NCBI GenBank assembly: GCA_030248215.1
Contig: JASANG010000980.1
Coordinates: 111,568-175,567, forward strand
Direction: 5' to 3'
DNA length: 64,000 nt
Source of the DNA: Enoplolaimus lenunculus
Taxonomy: Eukaryota > Nematoda > Enoplea > Enoplida > Thoracostomopsidae
The notes beneath the pieces are model-generated. The model was not told where the DNA came from and ran no database searches. It saw only the letters and a program-made list of their open reading frames with translations. This document shows positions 40,001-51,800 of this stretch, piece by piece. Position 1 is the first letter of the stretch. The number at the start of each line of letters is the position of its first letter. The position numbers were made by a program, and so were the translations under genes.

Positions 40001-42795
40001 ATAAAGAAATTTGGAACCTTAACATTCGAATTTTTAAAAATTGAAGTTTTGGCGTGGAATAATCGGAGGAGGTCATCAGAGCATCAGGAACTTGTGAATG
40101 AAGCGAGCTAAAGAAGTCACACTTGTTTTTTGTAAGTGTATATTAAATCCCAAGACACTTTTGGGCCTTTTTACATCAAAGCCTCTCAATTGCTGCAACC
40201 TCGCGAGCAAAGCTAGGTTGAAGCTAAACGTATTCTTGTGTCAAATCATACGGTAAAAGCAAGCTTTCAATTTTGAGCGCCCTAACTTTGGCCCCACTGT
40301 CGACGAAACCTGGTAAGCGAACCGGACAAGATGCATATGCAGTTTTACATTGAATCTCGTGACAAAGCTTCAATTCTGAAATACACTTAATATTCATATG
40401 CTGCTATTTTCACTCTTTTAGGACATATAATGTGTCTGGTGGACATATACACACGGTCACTGTTAATGTGTTGCATGAAAATTAGTTACATGTCGTCTAA
40501 AAACGTTATTTTATATCATATTTAGTTGCAAATTATATTTAAGAATCGTTTAGTATTTTTTCATTTTTTCTATATTTTTCTACCCCCTCGGAAAAAATGG
40601 AAAAAAATGAAAACAAAACCATTTTTTTCGGCCAACTTCCAAGGTTTTGAACTGGAATTGTTACAAAAATGCGTCGGACTTCTCACTCTAACGGACATGA
40701 ATCGCGAGTTGGAACACTCTCGAGTCGTGAGCTCCAACGCTTTCGAATCACGAGCTCTAACTCTCTCAACTCGCGATCTCGAACGCTGTCGACTAGCGAG
40801 CTCGAACGATCTCGAATCGCGAGCTCGAACGCGCTCGTGTCGCGAGCTCGAACGCTCTCGCTCGCGTTCTCGAACCCTCTCCACTCGAGAGCTCGAACGA
40901 TCTCGAGTCGTGATCTCGAACGCTCTAGACTCGCGAGCTCAAACTCCCTCAACTCGCGAGCTCGAGCGCTCTAGACTCGCGAGCTCGAACGCTCGCGATT
41001 CGAAAGCTCGAACGCACTCGAGTCGTGAGCGTGGTTTATTTCAACGGTGCAGTCAGGACCAGACACCATGCAGCAAGCTATAAACCTCACAAAATTGAGG
41101 CCTTTGAACTGACGCTTTTGTTTGGATTTTGGTTCAATCCCTGTGACCCAGAAGAAAGTATTGGCCTGGTCGCAATGTATTTTTGCCTTTATTACAGGCC
41201 TGTAGCCAGCTCACCTTGCTAGGAGGGCTATTTTTCAGGAATTGTATTCAAGGGTTTTAAATGAGTTACAAGCAAGGTTAAAAACTTTCTCGGCTGGCCC
41301 CAAAATTTTCCAGCGGGGGCTGAGCCCCCCTGGCCCTCAATTGGCTACGGGTCCGCATTATTGTTTATCTCATGGAAAAATTCGTTTGGTAAAAGCCTGG
41401 TAATTGATACTTATGCCCTGTATGCAGGTGATATTCGAGTTATATTAATGATTAATTAGGTTTCATACGTTTAATATACATATAACTGGTTTGACCTAAT
41501 TATATATAAAGACCTATATATATATTCAGAAAAATTATACCAATTATATGTAGATTTGGTATTATAATGTTTAGCATGAGTATTCTCTTGTATTTAAGCA
41601 GTAATTTCAGAACTTGTACGCTTTTTCCCTTCAGGCTTAAGCCTAAGCTAAATTCTTACTGTAATTTGTGACCTGAGCAAAGCTTAAGTTATGCCAAAAT
41701 CTAAAAATTTCAAAACATGGGGGTCAAGTTGAAAAGAACCCGCATAATAAGTGTCTTTGGACCCCCCTAGGGTTTTAAGTGTCTTTGGACCCCCCTAGGG
41801 TTTTGATAACAAGTTATCCATCCTATACATTTCGACGAGCTGAATTTAACAGTACCATTTTTATGGCTGCATGACCGACGGTTCAGAAGTTATGGCCCTC
41901 GAAATTATAGTGCAAACACGCACTGATTGGCATTGGAAATATATATCAGTCACATGTTCGTAAAGTATAAGCTTAACCAGGTCTATTCTTTACACAATGT
42001 CCATTGGTGTTTGTACATGTGTTATATGGTAAAAAGTTAAAATTTAAAGGGTCATAACTATAGAACCGGGTTCCCTGCAGCGCTAAAACGGCACCGTTGA
42101 ACTCAGCGCGTCGAAATCTTTAAAATGAACTATTTTTTATTAAATTCCTTGGGTAGCCCATATTCCTAACCTCCGCCTATATTTATTTATATTTATATTT
42201 CCTATCTCTTACTTTGATTTGGCCCAAGATAATACAGCACAGTTAAGATTTATTTGGCTTTTTGATACATTTTAATTTTAAGTTTGAACGAAAAAATAAT
42301 TTGTTTTGTATTTACAACAAAAGGTCTTAAATGTATATCATTTACCCATACTCACTAAATACTACTTCATACATACATGTAATACAAAACTTTCTCACGC
42401 CCAATTTTCTCATGACCAATTTTCTCACGCCTAATTTTCCCACACTTTGTTCGATGAGATATATCGAGTTATTTTCAATATTTGTTCTTTTCGGGAATGA
42501 TCATACTTCAAACTGGCCATTATTCGATTAAAATGTTACACTTAATAAATACGCTCCATTCACACAGTTTTTTACGCATTGTTGGATTGTTGCTATTATT
42601 ACAATTATTATCTATCTATATAATTAAAGCGAAAATGCTTCACATACGTATATTGAACAACGTTCCAGCATTACTTTGTTTACAATATTTTTCTAGATCA
42701 GAAACGTGATTGTTCTATGAAAACAAAATTGTCACGCAGATAGTTTTGAATTCGCTAATTTTAGCGTATTGCGCAAAGCCGACTAATTATTATTT

Positions 42796-42831
<36 letters not shown>

Positions 42832-45800
42832 GCTGCTGCTGTGATCATAATGTCACTGCAAGACGTTAGTGTCCAGCTGACATTGCATCGTAATTCCAGT
42901 ATTCGACACTCGGAACTAACATGCTTTCCAGGACCTTCGACGTCAGATCTTTCTTTACAAAGAAATAAGCCAAAAAGTTATAGAAGCATTTCATTGGCGT
43001 CGACAAAATCAGCAGCCGCCCTGATTTGTGAAAGTAAACCCTTGGTTAAACCGAATCCTGGCACTGCTACAGATGGCGCAGAGACGCCCCGGACTTCCGG
43101 TCAGTCTGGAAAGTCTGTGCTCACCCCGTTTCCGGTTTCGAATAACGGAATTTTGTGGCTGGATTATAATTCAATGAAAGGTAAGCGCAGCTGCCGCCGG
43201 CAAACATTACAGCTGTGGTGTTCGCTCAAAAATGGTTCGATTTTGACAATTTTTGCATATTTGAACTCCTAAAACATATATTTGACCACCTGCACCTGGT
43301 GCACGAGGTTTTTTGTTCCAACCAATCAAATGTGGATTAGTAGAATTTGTTTCGTGTCTCCTTCTACTTAAAGATGACAATTTTGAGTTCTGGAACACAA
43401 AGGTAAATATTAAAATCATACGCTCGATACTTGGAAAGTTTCATTGGTATACTAGTCTTGGCCAATGTAAAAAACAGGGGTGAAACAGTATCAGGAAGTA
43501 TATTCTTAAGCCTGAGCCTAAGCCTAAGCCTAAGCCTAAACGCAAGAATGGGCATATTCCTAAGCCTAAGCCAAGCAAAAAATAGTCTAAAACTTAAGCT
43601 TACTCTTTTCTACTCCCACAGAAAAACGTTCCGCCCCTGATCTTTACATGGGCCCAGTCTTGAAGTGTTTCCATTATAACGCCAAATTCACACGTGCCGA
43701 ATTAAATTTAATAGCATAAATTCCAGTGAATAATTTGCAGCTGCAACAATTTCAAAGCTGTTTTTGGAGACCACGCTTGTGCATGCAAGTTGTACTTGCA
43801 ATTTTTTGCAGCAAAATTCTACTTTATGATTTTGTAATGAGTAACCTGGTAGGGACACGAAGAATCGGCAATTACTGTTTAGTTCAGTGTGGGACAACTT
43901 TGCTAATTCTTATGGTACAAAGGTTACCAACACGAGTTGTGTGAACGGTTCGAATTTACGACAATTTGTCGCCCGACAACTTATCGCACAACAGTGTCCT
44001 AACACTAATGAATAAATGTTAGTATAATCCTAAGTGTAATCCTAAGCCTAAACCTAAGTTTGTAAGCGATATGATTATCGATGAATTGTTGAGTCGATGA
44101 AATTTCGGATTACAAGTTGTGGGTCGACGAGTTGTCCGGCGACAAATTGTCGCGATCCTAAACGATTCTAACGCCTACTTGCTTATATTGGGTAGAAAAA
44201 CATTAAAACCAACGGAATGTTGATAGGCTGTAATGCGCGGTTCACGTTATAATCGGGGCAGCTTGGGACACGTTTTGTTCCTATTAGCCTATTGGGTAAC
44301 ATTTTGTATGCTAATAGACTCTATATCATATTCAAAAATTCGTATTTGTCTGTCGAGTTTTGTCTGTTGACCCGATATAAGAGCCCGAATTTTAGCGTTA
44401 ACGGCGAATCAACATGGGACAAACCGTGTTCCGCATGCTCCGGTTGTAACGTGAATCCCGCATAAGCTGGAATGTATCACTAGACTGATAGATTTTTAGT
44501 TAAATAACTTGCGCGTTTAAATTTTGTCCTCAAACCGTTTCATTATTTTTGCAACCGCTGTTGGAGTTGCTATTAATGAAACAGTTTTCGAACAAAATAT
44601 ACGCGTGCAAGTTGCATCGACAAGGTCTCGCTGGGAAAACTTGCACGTGTGAATGAGAGTTTAAGGTTTCCCTTAGTTATTAATCCCCAGGGGTTATTTT
44701 GGATAAAATATCAATTTATTACGGTTTCTGTGGGTGAATAAATTTGAATATCGGTCGTGTATTTCTAAAACTTATCTCCCCATCAGTCTTAGGCTTAGGT
44801 TTCTGAAAGCGCTTACATTTAAAACCACTGTAACCTTTGTATAAGCCTATGTGTAAACTAAGGCATTAAACATAATGCGTGGGGAAGTATACAAGAGCGT
44901 CTAGGGTCGGTACAACCGCCCACAATACTTCCAATTTTGGGGAGGCACCCGTAAGAGGAGCCGTTACCCTAAAAAGATTTTGAACAAAAAAATTTAAAAA
45001 ATATTTTCATTATCGCAAGGGGGCCCGCGCCCCGAAATTCTATGGGGGGCCTGCCCTAGCCTGCTCCGGCACTGAAAAGCCTAAAACCTCAATTTTACGC
45101 ATAGGCGTAGCCGGGATTTTGGAAAAAAAGAGTTTACGTTCTACTAAAATTTCGAAGTGGGAAAGGTTTTTGTGCTGCAAACTGAAACAGTGACCTTAAA
45201 TCTTCCCAATAACAGTATGTACGGGGCAATTGACCCCTGAAACCGCCCCTCCCTAGCAACGCCCCTGCTTGTTTACCTATGGACTGAAATTTTTATTTGT
45301 TATTTCTTTTCTGTTTTTTTTTCAGACAGTTGGGCATTACGTGACTCAAAGCCTGAAAGTAGCGGAGTTGGTGCTAGTTTTGTTCGGTCTCGAATGTCAA
45401 CGCGACGTGTATCAAGACGATTGGTGCATAAAAACGGCGAATGTAACGTGTCGCATATTAATATTCCAAAACAGCGACGTAAATATATCAGGTAAGTGAA
45501 CCATTTGGCTAAAATATTTTCTCATGCCGGGCGTACAAAAGTTTTCGATGACGTAAGAGCAAGTTTGAAAAAATTTTCAATGGGAAGGTTTCAATTATTC
45601 CAGCCGGGGCTGAGCCTCTTTTGGTGTCCCCTTAGCTACGGACCGGTGCGGGTGACGCAGGTAAAAAAATTTTGGTTTCACAAGTTGTTATATGCAATAC
45701 GATGCGGCAATTCGTGTTTTGGTCAGCGTCGGACGGCGTCGAACGGCGTTAAAACGAACAAAAAGCATAGCGTCACCCTAAAAGTGTTTTTCCATTTTTG

Positions 45801-48800
45801 CTGATACGTCATTCAAATTTTTAAAAAATTAGCTATGTATCTTTAAAAGGGTTTAAACTTTTGAAATTTCCAAACTTTTTTGTTCGATTTGCGCTATACT
45901 CGACATATACACAATGAACATTTGAGAGCGGTGGTTTGTAAGCTAACGTCATATGACATTCGAGTTTGTCTGTTGACCGATGTAAGAGCCCGAATTTTAA
46001 CGTTGACGTCGAATCAACATGGGACAAACTGTGACCCGCCTGCTCCGGTTATAACGTGAATCCGGTAAGGACACAAAAGTATAACGCAACTGTCGCTATC
46101 CAACGTTGTGAGAATGCAATAATAGTTTAATGGTTTGTACTATGAATTGATAACATCCGATAGCCTAAAAGCATCTACGACAATTCGTCGCCCGACAACT
46201 GGTCGCTCAACAGTGTTCTAAAGTTTATTAAGAAATCTAAGCATAATCATAAGCTTAATCCTAAACCTTAACCTTACCATGCTGATGCTAAACGAATTAT
46301 CAAAATAATGAAATTTCGGATTACAAGTTTTCGCTCGACGAGATGTCGGGTGACGAATTATCGTCATACCAACCTGAAAATTAATGAAAACTATCGAATA
46401 TCTCATACAATTACAGAACGGTTAATAACATGGCATTGTTTGATGCAGGGTCGTGTACAGGAAAGCTACACGGGGGGGTTAATATACCCCCAAAATTGCT
46501 AACTGTATGCTAAGAATAGGCCATTTGACAGACTTTACAGTTTACCTGTTTTCCTCTCTGAGCAGCAGAGGCGAACAATAGGTCACCTCGCTCGATTGCG
46601 AAAATCGTTCCTTGAAATGAAAGCTTTAGAAAACCAAATACTCGTTTCTGCATTTTTTGAGTATTTTTACTTGAACCCACCTGTCAGAAAATTTTTTGTG
46701 ATAAAATGGTAAGGTCCCTGCGTAATAATTTTCGCCGTCAAAAAAATTGACACATACACTGTAAATTTCAGTGAGTTGATTCTAACTCAGAATGAGCTGA
46801 AACCACTCAGACGCCTGAGCGCTGGATTAGGTCTTTCAGAACTGAGGTTTCTGAGAATTGATTGAACTCATCCTGAGTTAATATGTGAACTGATCCGGTA
46901 TTAAATCAGCTCAGGGTAAGTTAATATTTACTGTTATTAACTTTAGAAATGGCCAAAAATAAACTAATTCTCTCTCTGAGTTGATTAATCAACTCAACAG
47001 AATTTACAGTGTACATAGCATACAGTAAAAATTGCGTTTCATAACATTTACCAGCGCGTCGCTCGTCAGAAATTTGCGAATCCGCCGCTGTATACTTCTG
47101 AAACAAAATATTCGGTACTGTTTGAAAATTCGCCGCAATGATTTTTGAACATTTATTTAAAATTATTGCATCGTTCACAATAAAAAATTTCATTTTGCCA
47201 CCGAATACATTATAAGGTAAGGTTAACATGTGTCAATTTTCAAAAATTGTCATGCGTTAACCCAATTCCTAACGTAAAAATCGCGTTAGCCCTACGCTAA
47301 CACATGTTACAAGATGCTCTGTGACACGCATTACGATAGGGCTGTGACATGTGCTACGGTAGGCTTAACGCAATTTTTTCCGGTAGGGTATGGTAAACGC
47401 ATGACAATTTTGACAAATTGACACATGTTAACCTTACCTTATAATGTATTCGGTGGCAAAATGAAATTTTTTATTGTGAACGATGCATTAATTTTAAATA
47501 AATGTTCAAAAATCATAGCGGTAAATTTTCAAACAGTACCGAATATTTTATTTCACAAGTATACAGTGGCGGATTCGCAAATTTCTGACGCGAGCGACGC
47601 GCTGGCAAAAGTTATGAAACGCAATTTTTCCGTTCGGGTATGGTTAACGCATGACAATTTTGACAAATTGACACGTATTAACTCTACTTTATAATGTTTT
47701 CGGTGGTAAAATAAAATTTTGTACTGTGAACAATGACATAATAACGTTTCAGGGATATTTTCACAACACTTATTGATGTCAAATGGCGTTGGAGTTTACT
47801 GATATTTTCAATGGGTTTTTTCTTGAGTTGGTTGCTGTTTGCAGCGATTTATTACATTATTGCACTGACACGCGGTGATTTTGAGCCACACAATTTGAAC
47901 GCAACAACATTTCGGCCATGCATTGTCAATATGTCGCCCCAGTCGTTTGTGTCCGCGTTTTTATTTTCACTTGAAAGTCAACATACCATTGGATATGGGC
48001 ATCGGTAAGTTCAAAGACACACGGCTGAATCAGGTAATACCGTACCTCAAAATTGATGAAAACGCTTGGTTCCATTCAGTGGCGGATGTACCCTCATTCG
48101 GATTTTGCATCAATTTCTAGCATATGATATTTTGGTTGTTATACTAAGACGAAGAGGTTGTATGTTCATTTTCGCGGATTTTCAACAATTACCATAAGTG
48201 CCATTATAGCTTACGTTGATTTTCACCCTGAAAAAATAATACTCGGCAGTCCGTGGTGGGGCATGCATCACCCCCATGCCCCAGGGATCCGCTTTTGATC
48301 TCATTTTGAAAATTTTGCCACATAGCATCCGTTAATGGAGAGTAATAAAAATGTACTCCGACTACACTGCATACTCAAGACATGTAATTGCAGAACGTTC
48401 TTTTGTATTACACAGAAAATAAACTGAAATGTTTCATTCCACATTTCAGTTGGTGTATCTGGCAAAGTGAGGCAAGTGGCAGAAATTGTCCGTATTGCCT
48501 AATGTGTCAAGCACCTATACGAGCCTGTAGCCAACGGGGGTCAAGAAAAGTTCAGCCCTCCCCTGGAACAATATTGGTCCCTCTAGACAAGCTTCAACCT
48601 TGCTTTGTAACTCGTTGAAAATCCTTGAATGCATTTCCTGATAGAATTTTAGCCAGCTAGCAAGGTGAGCTGGCTACAGACCTACACCTATGCCACATTT
48701 CTGATAGGTTTCATTATTTAGCGAGTTGTAGGTTTTAATTATAAGCACTATTTTTTAAAGTTTTTAAAATTAAACCTGTTGGAAGTTCAATTTGAAAAAA

Positions 48801-51800
48801 TATAATGTTGACTGGCGTAGGCGTTAGTGTAAAGGTGGCGGTATACTTTTGATGACGTCCGGCGCCTTCACTGTCCAGCGCCGTCATCCAGAAATTTCTG
48901 ACGCGCGGGTGGTTTGTAAAAAATTATGAAACGCAATTTTTACTGTATGCAATGTATGTTTCAATTTTATTGACGAGAACAAAAATGTAAGCTAAGAACC
49001 TTACCATTTTATCACAAAAAATTTTCTTACCGAGAGGCGTACGCTCTATCCCCTATGTATACACCAGTGCACACAGTTGAGAATACGAATAGGGATTTTA
49101 CCATCTTATCACAAAAAAACTTCCTACCGGGACTCTATCCGCCACACTTCAGAAAATGCTGAATCAAATTGACTCGCTCCAAAATTTGGCTCTACTGGAC
49201 TACTGCAACGCAGTGAGTCAAATTCGACTCTGCCAAAGTCAAATTCGACATACTAGTTTGCACGTTTAACTCTGGCGAAATCGAATTTTGACTCCAGCTT
49301 GTATAGTCCCGTAGAGCCTATTTTAGCGAGAGTCAATTTCACTCACCATTTTTTTGCAGTACAGTGTGGACACAGTTGACAATACGGACTTGTTTGACTT
49401 CAGATATATCAGCGAACAGTGTCCAGAAGCGATTTGTGTACTGTGCTTTCAATCAATTTGCGGTGTTATGATCCAATCGTTTATGGCCGGGATTATATTC
49501 GCGAAACTTGCTCGGCCTAAAAAACGTGCAGAAACGTTAATATTTTCAAAAAATGCTGTAATTTATATGCGAGATGGTCAGCTGTGCTTCCTGTTTCGTG
49601 TTGGCGATATGCGACGAAGTCATTTGGTAAATGCTTATTTAAGCTAAAAGCCCTTCATGAAAATTTTGCTGTATGAATACGGTAGTTGTTTACGCCATAC
49701 ACAATGTAGGTGCCTGTGCCACTCTTATAATATGTATATATTAAAGCTGGAATGCCCCACATACGTATTTTGGGCAAGTTTCCAGCATTACTTTGTTTAC
49801 AATATTTTCTTGGAACACAAACATGATTGTTATGTGAAAACAAAATTTGCATGCAGATTGGTTTTCGCTAATTTTTGCGCATTCGGCAAAGCCGGCTGAC
49901 TAGTATTTGTCTTATGTATTAAATGTGTTATGTTGTGTATTTACGCTTTTTAGCGGCGGCAAAAAAGGCAGTAAATAGGGCCATAAAAAATTTTCAATGC
50001 TGGGGTCGGCATATGTGCCGAAGGGGGGTTGTAGGTGGCTGTGCCACTCTAAATATATTTCAACCTAAAAATTAAAACAAATCTAAAACCAAACCCTAAA
50101 TCACACATTAAGGGAGTCCCTGGCTCCACGTAGTCTCTCTTAGGACTTAAGTTAGGCTCAGGCGTTGCTAGGAAGGGTAAAATCAATAAAATTTGTGCGT
50201 GGCGGCTGAGCCGCAATGTAAGGGCCCTGACTGGCCACTCTAAATAATATGCAAGGCAAGGAAATGACGAACTATTTACAAACACCAATGCTGATCATTT
50301 GATACCAGACATGGTCTCGGTCTCGGTGTCGGTTTTTGTAGTTTCGCTGCATTGGACCAGGTACCAGAAGTCGACAATTCAGCAAAATGTATCGCTGTAT
50401 TGTCCACGTATTTACTGATGTCTGATGAATAATATTTCGCTGGGAATTAATGGTCTTTCATAGTTGTGCTATAATTATGAGCAGATATGCTGAAAAATAC
50501 AAAAAAAAACTATGAAAACCACAAAACACTACAAAAACCGTATTAGAAATAATTTTTTTCGGTGATGACCAAAAATTGACCGGAACCGAGAGTTTTCACA
50601 CGCTGGTCTCGGTAGTCAGGTCTCAGTCTCCGGGTCGGATTTGAACCAAGACAACCCATCCGTGATGCTGATTTAGCGTCGCCTACATTCATAATTTAAC
50701 CTAATTTAGCGATATTTACCTGTCAGAAACAATAGCGTTGCCAGAATATATAAATTAATAGGCCCATGTTACTTTAAGGGCCGTCCAGGTTTCTGGTGGG
50801 TCCATAAAAGAGTAGGTTTAGATTCTAGATTACATTTTTTACTTAGGCTTAGGCTTAGGCTTAGGGTTACGGTGACGGTTAGGCTTAAGCGTATTTCTAA
50901 GCCTAAGCCTAAGCAAAAAATTTGGTCCAGAATGTAAGCCTAGTCTTTTACAGACCCACCAGAATCATGGACGGCCCTAAATGTAACATGGGCCACATGG
51001 CAGAAACCAGGACTGCCCTAAAAGTAACATGGGCCACATGTTTTGTAGGTTGAAGCTCACGTTCGACTTCAAATGATCAAAAAGAAAGTAACTTTAGAAG
51101 GCGAAATGCTCGCGTTTCATCAATTCGATATGGACGTCGGCTACGACGAAGGACTCGATCGGATATTTCTCGTTTGGCCACTCACAATTTGCCACGTCAT
51201 CGACGAAGATTCGCCTCTTTTTGAATATTCTGCAGAAGATTTGGCGAGTGCTCGGTTCGAAATTGTTGCAATTCTCGAAGGAATCGTCGAATCGACCGGA
51301 ATGACCACCCAAGCGCGAACGTCATGGCTTCCAAGTGAAATTTTATGGGGTCATAGGTACGTCTTGGCCATTACGGCCGGCTGATTGCGCTGCAAAAATG
51401 AGTTCCTAAGCCTAAGCCTAAACAAAAAATGTAATCTAGAATATAAACCTTACTTTTTATGGACCCACGAGAAACCTGGACGCCCCGTAAAATAACATGG
51501 GCCATTTTATGTAAAAGTGTTTTTGCGAGCAAGCGTGTCGAGAGAGAGACGAGTATTTTAAGTTTATAAACTTACCCTTTTTTCTCGTTTATTTGGGAAT
51601 TTTGAAAGTTGATATACGGTCCCGATTGTTACGCTTGTATACACCCTTAATAATCACTATCATTAATATAATTTTTAATATATTTTAGATTCGAAAAATT
51701 GGTAACTTATCAGCGTGAAAATGGTGACTACAAAATTGATTATGCACGATTTCACAACAGTTATCCGGTCGATACACCAACTTGCTCAGCGAAAGAGTTG

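Larger units (their letters stand above)
16528..42614. other. Remaining intron 2 sequence
   Basis: Unassigned stretches (notably 18080-18540, 19441-19977, 20188-20569, 21964-22366, 22543-23332, 24133-24894, 25716-27153, 30673-31553, 31953-32796, 33191-33725, 34271-34812, 37674-38555, 39891-40682, 41355-42614) are AT-rich with scattered short repeats. A D-type terminus remnant lies at 38878-38905. No conserved exon was recognised. Confidence 0.5.

Noticed and set aside
40526-41083. 185-codon Arg/Ser/Glu-rich frame
   Set aside because: By-product of a 24-bp minisatellite open in several frames on both strands, with no splice or family support.
42841-42862. Start codon for the channel just upstream of exon 3 (ATG at 42850)
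   Set aside because: Possible in frame, but exon 2 joins exon 3 in phase, and the ATG lies right after a microsatellite in the acceptor region. Not excluded as an alternative start.
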